64,000 nt of DNA. It comes from DASZOC01 sp035550975. GTDB taxonomy: Bacteria; Actinomycetota; CADDZG01; WHSQ01. The translations under genes were made by a program, and so were the position numbers. Positions 45,352-54,079 of the stretch are shown here, piece after piece (positions within the stretch are counted from its first letter, which is position 1; every line of letters starts with the position of its first letter). Below the pieces are notes generated by a model, which worked only from the letters and a program-made list of their open reading frames with translations, ran no database searches and was not told where the DNA came from. The stretch is from contig DASZOC010000078.1 in assembly GCA_035550975.1 (NCBI GenBank), positions 1 through 64,000 of the forward strand. Direction: 5' to 3'.

Positions 45352-46302
45352 TCACTGTTCGGTCCACTCCCGCTCGAAGTCCTCGAGCTTCTTGGCGCGC
45401 GTCATGCCTGCGGCACGGCCGCGTTCTGCGAACTGGATCGCCATCTTGCGCGATGCCTCGTCGATCATCTCCTTGCCGAACATGACGGCACCGGTTCGCT
45501 CGACCTCGGTGGCGTGCTTGTACGCGTCTAGCAACGCCTCCGCCTTGTCGTATTCCTCCTGGGTCGGCGTGAACACCTCGTTCAAGACGTCGATCTGGCC
45601 CGGGTGCAGGGCCCACTTGCCGTCGTAGCCGAGCGCTCGGGCGCGCGTCGCCATGTCCCGGAACCCGTCGAGGTCCTTGATCAACAGGTAGGGGCCGTCG
45701 ATCGCTTGTAGCCCCGCGTCACGCGCGGCGACGAGGATCGTCTCGAGCACCCAGTGGAAGTGGTCACCGGGATAGCCGGGCATCGGAAGGCCTGCGGTGA
45801 CCGTAGGAAGACCGAGCGACGCGCTCATGTCCGCAGGTCCGAAGATCAGCGTCTCCATGCGATCGGACGCGTGCGCGATCTCGTAGATGTTCTTGAGACC
45901 CGTCGCCGTCTCTATCTGGACCTCCAAACCGATGCGCTTGTCGAGGCCGACATTCGTCTCGATCATCCTGAGCATGTGATCGACGAAGAGCACCTCGTGC
46001 TCGTGCTGGACCTTCGGGATCATGATGCAGTCGAGGTAATCCCCCGCGGCTTCGACGACCGTCTTCAGGTCGTCCGCGGCCCACTGCGTGTCGATCGAGT
46101 TGATCCGGACCACGACCGTCTTGTCGCCCCAGTCGTTGTTCTTCAACGCGTCGATCACGTTGCCTCGCGCATCTGCCTTCGCGAGCGGCGCAACGGAATC
46201 TTCGAGATCCATGAAGATCTGGTCGGCCGGGAGGCCGGGGGCCTTCGAGAGCATCTTCGGGCTCGAGCCCGGTACCGATAGACACGACCTGCGTGCGCGC
46301 AA
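45352..46302 (-). CDS. HpcH/HpaI-CitE-family CoA ester lyase
   Basis: A 316-residue lyase of the citrate lyase beta / malyl-CoA lyase family, which cleaves malyl-, methylmalyl- or citramalyl-CoA-type esters. Motifs are RRSCLSVPGSSPKML, MDLEDSVAP (Mg ligand), VVRINS, LEVQIETATGL and FGPADMSASLG. TTG 46302 has AGGAGG upstream. The neighbouring acyl-CoA dehydrogenase supports a CoA-thioester degradation unit. The exact substrate is not known. Confidence 0.88.
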   Translation of the reverse strand: MRARRSCLSVPGSSPKMLSKAPGLPADQIFMDLEDSVAPLAKADARGNVIDALKNNDWGDKTVVVRINSIDTQWAADDLKTVVEAAGDYLDCIMIPKVQHEHEVLFVDHMLRMIETNVGLDKRIGLEVQIETATGLKNIYEIAHASDRMETLIFGPADMSASLGLPTVTAGLPMPGYPGDHFHWVLETILVAARDAGLQAIDGPYLLIKDLDGFRDMATRARALGYDGKWALHPGQIDVLNEVFTPTQEEYDKAEALLDAYKHATEVERTGAVMFGKEMIDEASRKMAIQFAERGRAAGMTRAKKLEDFEREWTEQ

Positions 46303-46323
46303 CGTTCCTCCTAAGACGGTGGC

Positions 46324-47907
46324 TTATTCGACGTAACCGAGGCCCCTGAGGTGGTCCTCGATCTCGCCTTCTTCGTCAGAGGTTAGACCTGTTCCGCCGT
46401 AGCCGTCGTGCCCGGTCGTGCCACGCTGCTCGACCTGCAGTTGTCTCCCGGGTCCAACGAGCGTCTCGAGGACCTTGCCGTCTCGAGGCGTGCCGCTGGG
46501 GACGCCGAGCGCCGCCATGGCAGTGGGGGCCAAGTCGATCAGCTCGGCGGTCTCCGTGAGGGGGCCCGGCCTCACCTCCGGACCGGTGGCGACGAGCACG
46601 CCCTCCAGCCGGTGGTCGCCCGACAGCCAGTCGGCGTCTTCGATCGTGGATTTCGCGTGTGTCAGCGAGTAGAACGGTGCGGGCACCAGCAACAGATCGG
46701 GAGCCGTGTCGAAGAACGCACCCTTCATCACTTCTTCTTTTCGGTAGATCTTCGCTATGGGGGCCGCACCCGTCTTCGGATCGCGCCACGCGCTGAGCTT
46801 CTCGTAGAGCTCGTCGCGCACCTTCTCGTAGTCCGCCGGGTCGACGATCCCCTCGGGCTCCCGGCCCTTCAGGTTCACCGACACGCCTTCTCCCGTCGAG
46901 ACGACGGAGGTATAGGCACGGCTCTTGGACCAGTCGATCGGCGATGCCGGGATCGCCAGCTTCCCGTGCAGCTTGAGCAGGTCGTAGATGCGGCGGGCGA
47001 TCCGCCGGCCCGGCCCCCACCTGATGAGGTTGAACGCTATCGAACCGCGTCCGAACTCGAGGAAGCCCATCTCGGCTAGGGCCCGGTCCATCGTCGCGCA
47101 GCGGGTGCACGGCTGATGGCCGTGGTCGGACATGAACATCACGAGGTCGTCGTCGTCGGTCCGGTCGAGCAGGCGAGCGAGACCGTCGTCGAGCTGGCGA
47201 TAGATCCCGCGGCACTGGTCGGCGACCGGGGTCTGGCTCATCTCGGGGTATGCCGGATGCTCCGGGTGGATGTATTCCATCAAGCAATGTTGGATGCGGT
47301 CGGTGGAGACGTAGACGATCGTCGCGAAGTCCCACTCGGTCGTGTCCATCAGGTACTCGAACGCCTTCTGACGCTTCGCGGTGATCTCCGCGCACTCGTC
47401 GAGGAACGCCTCGGGCCGCCCGCGGAAGGTCGTCCAGCTCATGCCGTTGACGGGGAACGGCGCGTTCTGGTCGAGCTCCTGCTGCAGCTCGGGTGGATAC
47501 GTGTAGCTGCGCGCGGCTGGAAGCACCCCTCCCGCGACGACCTTTCCCTTGATCTTAGGCGTGGGGAACGTCAGTGGGATGTTGAGGGCGAGCGTCGTCT
47601 TCCCCGCGACCGAGAAGTCCTCGAACACCGTCGGTGCCTTTATCGAGTGGTAGGTGATCGGCAGCCGTTTCGATACCCCCGGCTTGTGCTCGAGGATGTC
47701 GAAGACGGCATGACCCGCCGGGTTCAACGAGGTCATGTACGACGGCCACGCACACCAGGAATGGTGCGGCACGGTCGAGAGGCAATCGCCGTAGGCGCCG
47801 GAAGCGATCAGCTTCGCGAGGTTTGGCAACTCTCCCCGGTCCAGCATCGGTTGGAGGATCTTCCAATCGACGCCGTCCCAGCCGATGACGAGAACGCGCT
47901 TGGACAC
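46324..47907 (-). CDS. Alkaline phosphatase superfamily phosphodiesterase
   Basis: A 527-residue type I phosphodiesterase/nucleotide pyrophosphatase-like protein. The metal Asp is in VIGWDGVDWKIL; the nucleophile region is WCAWPSYMTSLNPAGHAVFD; later metal residues are in MSDHGHQPC and DWLSGDHRLEGV. No signal peptide is visible, so it is probably cytoplasmic. It heads, or sits within, the leftward group with the CoA lyase. Substrate unknown. Confidence 0.85.
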   Translation of the reverse strand: MSKRVLVIGWDGVDWKILQPMLDRGELPNLAKLIASGAYGDCLSTVPHHSWCAWPSYMTSLNPAGHAVFDILEHKPGVSKRLPITYHSIKAPTVFEDFSVAGKTTLALNIPLTFPTPKIKGKVVAGGVLPAARSYTYPPELQQELDQNAPFPVNGMSWTTFRGRPEAFLDECAEITAKRQKAFEYLMDTTEWDFATIVYVSTDRIQHCLMEYIHPEHPAYPEMSQTPVADQCRGIYRQLDDGLARLLDRTDDDDLVMFMSDHGHQPCTRCATMDRALAEMGFLEFGRGSIAFNLIRWGPGRRIARRIYDLLKLHGKLAIPASPIDWSKSRAYTSVVSTGEGVSVNLKGREPEGIVDPADYEKVRDELYEKLSAWRDPKTGAAPIAKIYRKEEVMKGAFFDTAPDLLLVPAPFYSLTHAKSTIEDADWLSGDHRLEGVLVATGPEVRPGPLTETAELIDLAPTAMAALGVPSGTPRDGKVLETLVGPGRQLQVEQRGTTGHDGYGGTGLTSDEEGEIEDHLRGLGYVE

Positions 47908-47938
47908 GGGCGGCAGGTTAGCAGGCGGTCTACGGGCC

Positions 47939-48478
47939 TCAGGCGCGCGACAACACCTTCTCTATCTTCTCTATCCGCTCGTCGACGGTGCCGCTGATCG
48001 TCTCGTAGTCGATGTCGTTCGCGCGCATGATGCGGAGGATGCGGTCATCGATCTCCTTCTGGAAAACCGGGTCGTCCGGACGCAAACCGTCGAGGACGAT
48101 CGGGAACTCGATCGGCAGGTAGAACACGTGCGAGTAGCTCGTCCGCAGCCTCCGCTCGGCCAATTGCACGCACTCGTCCCACAGGTAGAACTCCTTGGTG
48201 CGGGGTCGGTTGTCCAGGACCCAGCCGGCGTAGGCCATGACGTCGATCAACGACCGGTCACCGACGAACTCCGGCGTCGCGAGCTCGTTGTTGTACTGGC
48301 GTAAGAAGATCAGCGTCTCGGTCTCGGGCGAGGCGTCCTTGTCGAGCTTGAACCCCAGCTCGACGACCTCACGCGCGACCTCCGGCAGCAGAGGGAGTTC
48401 CAGACGCCGCGCGAGTATCTCGGCGGTCGTCGTCTTCCCCGTAGAGAAGCTGCCGACTATCGCTATCCGGAAGGCCAT
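47939..48478 (-). CDS. NadR/AAA_28-like ATPase or nucleoside kinase
   Basis: A 179-residue P-loop protein: Walker A AIVGSFSTGKTTTAE and a second acidic region (FVGDRSLIDVMAYA) resembling the NadR kinase domain and AAA_28 proteins. It could be a small-molecule or nucleotide kinase. It lies between the phosphodiesterase and the PucR-like regulator, on the same strand. Confidence 0.75.
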   Translation of the reverse strand: MAFRIAIVGSFSTGKTTTAEILARRLELPLLPEVAREVVELGFKLDKDASPETETLIFLRQYNNELATPEFVGDRSLIDVMAYAGWVLDNRPRTKEFYLWDECVQLAERRLRTSYSHVFYLPIEFPIVLDGLRPDDPVFQKEIDDRILRIMRANDIDYETISGTVDERIEKIEKVLSRA

Positions 48479-48486
48479 CGCAGCGG

Positions 48487-49725
48487 CTATCCGCCGGACG
48501 ACAGAGGATCGGACCGCGCTTCTGCCAGGCGATGGGCGCGGAGCGCGAGCTGCAGCCGCAGCTTGTCCTCCGGGTCGCGCAGCGACCAGCCCGTCAGCTT
48601 CTCGACCTGCTTCAGGCGATAGGTGATCGTGTGCGGGTGCGCGAACAGCGACTCGCCTGCCATCTTGACGCTTCCGTCACACGCGAAATATGCCTCGATC
48701 GTCTTCATGAGGTCGCCACCGCGGCGCTCGTCGTATTCGAGCAGCGGCTGCAACGTCTGGTCGACGAAGCGGTCCACCAGCGCCGGGTCGACGCGCAGGA
48801 AGTGGTACGGGAGCAGCTCGTCGAACCGGAAGATAGATCCCTCGGCCTCGATCGCCATGCCGATCTCCAGCGCCTCGCGCGCCTCGAGATACGCGCGGCG
48901 GATGCCTTCGAGCCCCGGTTCCGGACCGCCGACGCCGAACGACCATTCCCTGCCGAGGTCGGCGATGAGCTTCTCGGGAAGGACCGCCGGATCGACCGAC
49001 GCGTCGACGGGCAACAACGCGATCGAGTACTCGCCGCGCTGCAACACGATCGGCTGCGGGGCCCCATCCGGCAAGAGACGTCCGGCTGCGGTCGTGATGA
49101 TGCCTTCTTTGCGGTTGTCCTCGCCCGGGCCACACCCGACCAGCGCGAGGTAACCGAGAGACAGGTCGTAGCCGAACGAGTGGGCGCGGCGCAGGATGCC
49201 CTCTGGGGAAGCCTCCGTTCGGTACAGCAGATCGGCGAGGAACTCGCGTCGAGCCGCCTCCTGCTCACGCACCAGCGACCGTTGCGCGCGCGAATATGCC
49301 TCGGCCACGCCGCACGACAGCTCGTCGGTGTAGCGCAGGACCGCCTCGGCCAGCTCGATCGTTGCCTCCAGCGCGTCGCCCGGCTCGGCGCGGCACTCCT
49401 CCGCGAGCACGTCCCAGCACACGCGTGAGACGGTCCGATACGCATGAAGCACATCGTCTAGCGGGAGCGACTGCTCGGCGCGTCTGGCTCCCGTTCGCTG
49501 GACGGACTCGAGCTCGTCGCGGCGCATCTCCCGGCCCTGGTTCAGGACCTGCGCGAGCGCCGCGACGTTCTCGCGGACCGCCCGCTGCAGGTCCTCCTCG
49601 AAAGGCTCACCAAGGCGGCGATACGAGGGGATCGCTTCGAAGATCGCATCGGAGCATCGTTCGACCACATAGTCCAGGCGCCCGAGGAATCGCTCCACGA
49701 TCGAGCGCACGACGGGCCCCGGCAT
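48487..49725 (-). CDS. PucR/CdaR-like transcriptional regulator
   Basis: A 412-residue regulator. The N-terminal half is helical (RsbR-like, residues 1-170), a GGDEF-like degenerate segment sits near the centre, and the C-terminal HTH_30 reads VKMAGESLFAHPHTITYRLK then VEKLTGWSLRDPEDKLRLQL, as in PucR/CdaR proteins. The ATG at 49725 shares one base with the DUF302 stop (TGATG), implying coupling. Effector and targets are unknown; adjacent genes are candidates. Confidence 0.88.
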   Translation of the reverse strand: MPGPVVRSIVERFLGRLDYVVERCSDAIFEAIPSYRRLGEPFEEDLQRAVRENVAALAQVLNQGREMRRDELESVQRTGARRAEQSLPLDDVLHAYRTVSRVCWDVLAEECRAEPGDALEATIELAEAVLRYTDELSCGVAEAYSRAQRSLVREQEAARREFLADLLYRTEASPEGILRRAHSFGYDLSLGYLALVGCGPGEDNRKEGIITTAAGRLLPDGAPQPIVLQRGEYSIALLPVDASVDPAVLPEKLIADLGREWSFGVGGPEPGLEGIRRAYLEAREALEIGMAIEAEGSIFRFDELLPYHFLRVDPALVDRFVDQTLQPLLEYDERRGGDLMKTIEAYFACDGSVKMAGESLFAHPHTITYRLKQVEKLTGWSLRDPEDKLRLQLALRAHRLAEARSDPLSSGG

Positions 49726-50120
49726 CAGCCCAGCTCCGTTATGCGCTCGAACGCCCGCCCCAGAGCGGAACGTGCCGCAGACGCAAGCTCGACCGAGCGG
49801 TCGTCGGCAGGATCCACGGAATCCTGTGGATCGAGCGCCACGACCAGCGCGGACGACCCCGACTCCTGAACGACCACGTTGCAGGGGAGGTTCACCGCGA
49901 TGCGGACGTCTCCGTCCCGCTCGTCGTGCAGCCCGGAGCTCCACGCGCCCATGAACAGATACTGGCGCTCGTTCCCCGCCTCCGGACCGAGCAAGCCGCC
50001 GACGTGCGACTCCGTCAGGATCGAGAAGCCCTCGCCTCTCAACGCGAGGCGAGCGCGGATCACGGCCTCGTCATAGCCCTCGGCGACCTCGACGCTGTAC
50101 CCGTAGTCGGCCATCGCCAC
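49725..50120 (-). CDS. DUF302 protein
   Basis: A 131-residue DUF302 protein: GYSVEVAEGYDEAVIRARLA then LRGEGFSILTESHVG and NLPCNVVVQESG. The single Cys in LPCNVVV is typical of the family, whose function is unclear. It may start at ATG 50114. It is divergent from the formiminotransferase gene with about 14-20 nt between starts. Confidence 0.85.
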   Translation of the reverse strand: MAMADYGYSVEVAEGYDEAVIRARLALRGEGFSILTESHVGGLLGPEAGNERQYLFMGAWSSGLHDERDGDVRIAVNLPCNVVVQESGSSALVVALDPQDSVDPADDRSVELASAARSALGRAFERITELG

Positions 50121-50134
50121 TACGGTAACGCCGG

Positions 50135-50992
50135 ATGCCTCTGATCGCGATCCCGAACATCTCCACGGCCGCTGGTGAGGAGCTCGATCGTGCCGTGCAA
50201 GCGGTGACCGGCACGGGAACCCGCCTGATCGACGTCCATTCCGACCGCGTCCACAACCGGACCGTCCTTACCTGCGCCGCGCCCTCACCCGCGGTCCTGC
50301 AGCAGGCGATGGTGCACCTGGCGCGGGCGTGCCGCGTGATCGACCTGACCCGTCACCGCGGCGTCCATCCGCGGCTCGGGGCGCTGGACGTCTGTCCCTT
50401 CGTTCCGCACGACAGCGCGATGGAAGAGGCGGTTACGGCGGCTCGCGCAACCGCGGCTCGGATCGGGTCGGAAGCCGGCCTCCCCGTCTACCTCTACGGT
50501 GCTGCCGCGCTGCGTCAACAGACGCGGGACCTGCCGGATCTGAGACGCGGCGGCCTCGAACGATTGGCGGTGCGAGCCGCCCGCGACCTGCCCCCCGATG
50601 CAGGCCCCGTGACGATCGATCGCCGCATCGGAGTCGCGTGCGTAGGAGCACGACAACCGCTGGTCGCGTTCAACGTGTGGATCGCGGCATCGGCGATCGA
50701 GGCGCAGACGATCGCATCCGAGGTACGCGAACCGGGTGCGGTTAGGGCCCTTGGTCTGCAGATCGACGAGGGCCGCGCACAGGTGTCGATGAACCTGGTC
50801 GACCCCGCGCGACGCGGCATCGACGACGTGTTCCAGAAGATCGAGTCACGCGCGACGCGGCTGGGGGTCGAGCTGATCGGCACGGAGATCGTCGGCGTGC
50901 CACCCGCTCGGTTCATGCCCCGCGCGGACGCGGCAGCGGCCCGGCTCCTCATCGAGCCGGGCCGCTCCCTTGAAACCGCGTTAGCCGGTTAG
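50135..50992 (+). CDS. ftcD: Glutamate formiminotransferase
   Basis: A 285-residue formiminotransferase domain protein (FTCD N-domain type), which transfers the formimino group of formiminoglutamate to tetrahydrofolate in histidine breakdown. It has HRGVHPRLGALDVCPFVP, a pteroyl-binding-like VPVYLYGAAA-type stretch (LPVYLYGAAALRQQTRDLPD) and AQVSMNLVDP. No cyclodeaminase domain is attached. No other hut genes are near. Confidence 0.9.
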   Translation: MPLIAIPNISTAAGEELDRAVQAVTGTGTRLIDVHSDRVHNRTVLTCAAPSPAVLQQAMVHLARACRVIDLTRHRGVHPRLGALDVCPFVPHDSAMEEAVTAARATAARIGSEAGLPVYLYGAAALRQQTRDLPDLRRGGLERLAVRAARDLPPDAGPVTIDRRIGVACVGARQPLVAFNVWIAASAIEAQTIASEVREPGAVRALGLQIDEGRAQVSMNLVDPARRGIDDVFQKIESRATRLGVELIGTEIVGVPPARFMPRADAAAARLLIEPGRSLETALAG

Positions 50993-51345
50993 CTCCGGCT
51001 GGTCGACCTGCGACCGGTCGACTTCTTGCGACCACCGGTCGACTTCCGTCCACCGGTCGACTTACGGGCGGTCGACTTCTTGCGACCACCGGTCGACTTG
51101 CGGGCCGTCGACTTCTTGCGACCACCGGTCGACTTGCGAGCCGTCGACTTCTTGCGACCCGTGGACTTACGAGCCGTGCTCTTCTTCCGCCCCGTCGACT
51201 TGCGAGCGGTGCTCTTGCGACGCGTGCCGGTTGACTTCCGCGCGCCGGTGGACCGACCCGCGGTCGATTTCCGACCAGTCGACTTACGAGCTGCAGTCTT
51301 GCGACCTGTGGACTTCTTGCGTCCCGTGGTCTTCTTTGCAGCCAT
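50989..51345 (-). CDS. Histone H1-like basic repeat protein
   Basis: A 118-residue protein made almost entirely of Lys, Arg, Ser, Thr, Gly and Ala in repeated KSTARKSTGGRK units. It resembles the Lys-rich tails of actinobacterial HupB/Hc1-type nucleoid proteins, but has no HU core. It probably binds DNA or RNA electrostatically. ATG 51345 has GGGAGG 9 nt upstream; a GTG at 51354 is too close to it. It overlaps the ftcD stop on the other strand. Low complexity makes homology uncertain. Confidence 0.75.
   Translation of the reverse strand: MAAKKTTGRKKSTGRKTAARKSTGRKSTAGRSTGARKSTGTRRKSTARKSTGRKKSTARKSTGRKKSTARKSTGGRKKSTARKSTGGRKKSTARKSTGGRKSTGGRKKSTGRRSTSRS
51047..51187. repeat. 36-bp tandem repeat within the basic-protein gene
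   Basis: Three copies of a 36-bp unit lie at 51047-51082, 51083-51118 and 51119-51154, followed by a 33-bp degenerate copy to 51187. Each 36-bp unit encodes 12 residues (KKSTARKSTGGR), so copy-number change would keep the frame. Rich in GTCGAC sites. Confidence 0.85.
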
Positions 51346-51443
51346 GCTCAGCACCTCCCATCTCTACTTCGACGAGATCTACATCGACCCCGTTTTCCCC
51401 TCCCGAGTGATGCATCCGGCATCCACGCGGGCCCGACATAAGC

Positions 51444-51470
51444 GAATGCGCGTTACACAAACGCGCATTC
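51444..51470. terminator. 11-bp hairpin between the basic-protein gene and whiB
   Basis: GAATGCGCGTT and AACGCGCATTC form a perfect 11-bp stem with a 5-nt loop, upstream of the basic-protein gene and downstream of whiB. It may stop whiB transcripts or be a regulatory hairpin; no clear T-run follows on the minus strand. Confidence 0.45.
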
Positions 51471-51524
51471 ACTAGTTATTTAGGCACGATTACTACGCGG
51501 TGTTCAAGCATTAATGCGATAAAT

Positions 51525-51552
51525 CGGAAAACTTTTACAGACCGGTTTTCCG
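51525..51552 (-). terminator. Possible whiB terminator
   Basis: CGGAAAAC and GTTTTCCG form an 8-bp stem with a 12-nt loop about 57 nt after the whiB stop, in an AT-rich stretch. The surrounding DNA at 51355-51608 holds no gene I can support. Confidence 0.4.
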
Positions 51553-51608
51553 GCTCTTAAACCTTTCGCACTGCACTGAGACGACGTGCGCGCGCGAGTG
51601 CAACCGTT

Positions 51609-51881
51609 CTACGAGACCGCGCGTAGCCGTCGCAGCGCGCGTTCGCGTCGCAGCCTGCGGCGTTCGCGTTCAGAAGTTCCACCCCAGATACCGAACTGTT
51701 CTTTGTTGTTCAACGCGTACTCCAAGCACTCGTTTCTCACCGCGCACTGCGAGCAAACCGCGCGTGCCGCCTTCGAAGAACCACCGCGCTCGGGGAAGAA
51801 GATCTCGGGGTCCACTTCGGTACAGCGCGCGTGCGTCTGCCACTCGACGGGCTGAAGAAGCTTGGTCGTGATCCTTTGCAT
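51609..51881 (-). CDS. WhiB-family iron-sulfur regulator
   Basis: A 90-residue Wbl protein with the four Fe-S ligands C20, C43, C46 and C52 (VCSQCAVRNEC), the turn motif GIWGG and a basic C-terminus (RERRRLRRERALRRLR) for DNA contact. Wbl proteins bind region 4 of SigA and sense redox or nitric oxide. Length fits WhiB1/WhiB2-type members, but I cannot assign a subtype. The promoter region has a palindrome overlapping its -10 element. Confidence 0.95.
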   Translation of the reverse strand: MQRITTKLLQPVEWQTHARCTEVDPEIFFPERGGSSKAARAVCSQCAVRNECLEYALNNKEQFGIWGGTSERERRRLRRERALRRLRAVS

Positions 51882-51941
51882 CCCCCGGCCTTTCGTTGCG
51901 GCGCCCGTCCACGATCCGCCCTGATCGGACCGGGCACCCCC

Positions 51942-51986
51942 GAATTACATTCTTGTAATTCTAAGAGTGTGATTCGGGTGTGGCAA
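51942..51986 (-). promoter_or_regulatory. whiB promoter with overlapping 20-bp palindrome
   Basis: On the minus strand TTGCCA (51986-51981) and TAGAAT (51963-51958) are separated by exactly 17 nt, a good sigma-70 type promoter about 75 nt before the whiB start. The palindrome GAATTACA-TTCT-TGTAATTC at 51942-51961 covers the -10 element and the expected start point, so a repressor there would block initiation. It is strikingly AT-rich for this genome. Confidence 0.6.
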
Positions 51987-52004
51987 GAGGGACTTTTCGC
52001 GGAC

Positions 52005-52376
52005 CTAAGCGGGCCTCTCGGCTGTCAGCAAGGATGAGATCGCCGCCGCGAGCTGAGGTCCGCCGACCGGCTTGCGCAGCACGGCCGCGGCTCCCGCCGT
52101 CTTCGCGAGCCATCGATCCTGCTCGCGAGCGATCAGGATCACGACGGGGATCGACCGCAGTCGCGGGTCCTGCGACATGTCCCGTGTCAGGGCGAACCCG
52201 CCCGCGTTCCCCGTCCGCAGATCTACGACGACCGCGACAGGAGTCGTAGTGGCGAAGACATTTCGAGCTGCCAGCGCGTCGTTAGCGAAAGCGATCTCGT
52301 CGTCGCCGGCAACCCCGAAACGCATCTCCTCCTGGAGCTCGGGGTCATCCGAGACGACCAGGATGCAACCCGCCAC
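52005..52376 (-). CDS. Receiver-domain protein, atypical
   Basis: A 123-residue CheY-like domain. The acidic pair (VVSDDPEL), phospho-acceptor Asp (VVVDLRTGNAGGF) and Lys (AVLRKPVG) are present. The switch Ser/Thr position reads VILIA rather than LTA, so signalling may differ. GTG 52376 shares a base with the stop of the upstream zinc-ribbon gene, suggesting coupling. No output domain. Confidence 0.75.
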   Translation of the reverse strand: MAGCILVVSDDPELQEEMRFGVAGDDEIAFANDALAARNVFATTTPVAVVVDLRTGNAGGFALTRDMSQDPRLRSIPVVILIAREQDRWLAKTAGAAAVLRKPVGGPQLAAAISSLLTAERPA

Positions 52377-52669
52377 TAGGCGGAACGCTGCTGTTGCTCG
52401 TGCCGCCGGACGTCTTCCGCGAGGTTGCGGAGCAGACCGTCGATGTCGATGTCGAAGCCGGTCTCGAGACCCTGGAGCCGGCCGAGGAGGTGGACGAACG
52501 ACGCCGCCGCCGATTCGGCCCCCGCGACGGCCTCCGGCAGCACCGTCGTGTAGTGGCGACCGAAGCGCGCGCCGCAGAAGGGGCAGCGTCCCGGCGCGTC
52601 GGAGTCGGGTCCGATCTGAGACAACAGGAAGGTGCGATCGCAGGTGTTGCAGGTCGCCTCGATGTTCAT
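52376..52669 (-). CDS. Small zinc-ribbon protein
   Basis: A 97-residue hypothetical protein. The N-terminus holds a zinc ribbon, C7-x2-C10 and C29-x2-C32 (CNTCDRTF, CPFCGARF). The rest is helical (SAAASFVHLLGRLQGLETGF, then a C-terminal RRHEQQQR). ATG 52669 is preceded by GAGAGGTGAGG. It probably forms a two-gene unit with the receiver protein, as its partner or adaptor. Confidence 0.7.
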   Translation of the reverse strand: MNIEATCNTCDRTFLLSQIGPDSDAPGRCPFCGARFGRHYTTVLPEAVAGAESAAASFVHLLGRLQGLETGFDIDIDGLLRNLAEDVRRHEQQQRSA

Positions 52670-52755
52670 CCTCACCTCTCTGTGGCGGTCCGGCCGATGA
52701 TAAGGGTGCGGCCCAGGATAGAAGGCGCGATCGTGGCCGTTTGCGATCGCCCCAC

Positions 52756-54075
52756 CTACTCTGCGGAGCGCCGTATGCGCGCGGCCCCCAGCGCCACGCC
52801 GAACGCGACGAGGAACGACGGGATCGACGCGCTGAGCCACGGGAACGTGACGCCCAGCGGCGTTCCGAGGCTAGAACCGACGAGTTCGAGCCACTCGTCG
52901 GGGCCGGTCGGGGTGATCCAGTGGTACACGAGGAACCCGAGTCCCCATCCGATGAACGCGCCGGCGCGGGTAGTCGGCCGCAGGTAATGGTGCGCCAGGA
53001 AGACTCCGAAAAGAGGCACGAAGACCGAGCCGAGCAGGAAGAGGAAGCTCTCGTAACGCTCCATCGTGAGCCACCCGGCGAGGCCGGTGGAAACGGCTGC
53101 GATGGCGACGATGAAGGTGCGCTCCGGCACCCGCGGCCAGATGTTGCCCAAGCTCATGGCCCCGGAATAGATGTCGGCGAACGCCTCGTCGGCCTCGCCC
53201 GCGACGAGGCCGGCGAGGAACAGGATCCCTGCGAGCGACCCGCCCGCGAGCGCGAGGATGCCGCCCGCGATACCGGCGGGACTCGCCTCCGCTCCCGTGC
53301 TCAGCACCAGCAATGCCCCGAGCGAATACAGCCACACGTTGGCGACGAGGTAGCCGAAGAAGGTGCCCCTGAACGCGCTGCGCGGCTCTCGTGCGAAACG
53401 GTTGTAATCGGCGACGAGCGGGAGCCACGAGATAGGCATGACGATCACGAGGTCGAGTGCCAGCCCATAGGTCGGGAAACCCCCCTCCCCCGGCGCGGTA
53501 AGCGTTTCGATCACGCCGTCCTGTGTCACGACGAGGAACGTGACGGCGATCGCGATCGCGCCGATGACCCACGCGCCGAACCTCTCCATCCACACGCGCG
53601 TCACTCCGACCGGGCCCCACAGCGCGAGGGCCGTGCACCCCGCGGCCGCGACACCAAGCCATAGCCACCGAGCCGAGAAACCGAACACCTGCTCGCTCAC
53701 GAGGTCCGCGACGAACGACATCGCCCACAGTTCGACCGCGGTCCATCCCACGAGCTGTGCGAGGTTCAGCGCGCTCGGCACCCACGAGCCGCGGACGCCG
53801 AGGATCGGCCGGAACAGCACCATGGTGGGCAGGCCGTCACGCGCGCCCACCGCGCCGGCAAGACCCAGCAGCGTGACGCCGATCAACGACCCGACGACGA
53901 TGACGCCGAACGCGGGGAAGAAGCCGAGGCCGGGCACGAGCAGGGCGCCGGTGACGAGGACCAGCAAGCCGATCCCCAGATCGCCCCACAGGACCGCGAG
54001 GTCGACCGCCCGCAGGCGCCGTTCCGATGGCGCGACCGGCTCGACGACCGGAGCGTGTTCGGTAGCGATAGCCAC
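52756..54075 (-). CDS. cytX: NCS1 transporter, CytX-type hydroxymethylpyrimidine permease
   Basis: A 439-residue NCS1-family transporter with about twelve hydrophobic helices. Segments such as LAQLVGWTAVELWAMSFVAD, DYNRFAR and LFLLGSVFVPLFGVFLAHHY match the cytosine/purine permease family. The TPP riboswitch immediately upstream places it in thiamine metabolism, as with CytX importers of hydroxymethylpyrimidine. GTG 54075 has GGAGGGAGAGACA upstream, inside the riboswitch 3' part. Confidence 0.88.
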   Translation of the reverse strand: MAIATEHAPVVEPVAPSERRLRAVDLAVLWGDLGIGLLVLVTGALLVPGLGFFPAFGVIVVGSLIGVTLLGLAGAVGARDGLPTMVLFRPILGVRGSWVPSALNLAQLVGWTAVELWAMSFVADLVSEQVFGFSARWLWLGVAAAGCTALALWGPVGVTRVWMERFGAWVIGAIAIAVTFLVVTQDGVIETLTAPGEGGFPTYGLALDLVIVMPISWLPLVADYNRFAREPRSAFRGTFFGYLVANVWLYSLGALLVLSTGAEASPAGIAGGILALAGGSLAGILFLAGLVAGEADEAFADIYSGAMSLGNIWPRVPERTFIVAIAAVSTGLAGWLTMERYESFLFLLGSVFVPLFGVFLAHHYLRPTTRAGAFIGWGLGFLVYHWITPTGPDEWLELVGSSLGTPLGVTFPWLSASIPSFLVAFGVALGAARIRRSAE

Positions 54076-54079
54076 TGTC

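Noticed and set aside
51047..51187. CRISPR-like array
   Set aside because: The 36-bp units are directly adjacent without spacers and encode a repetitive basic protein.
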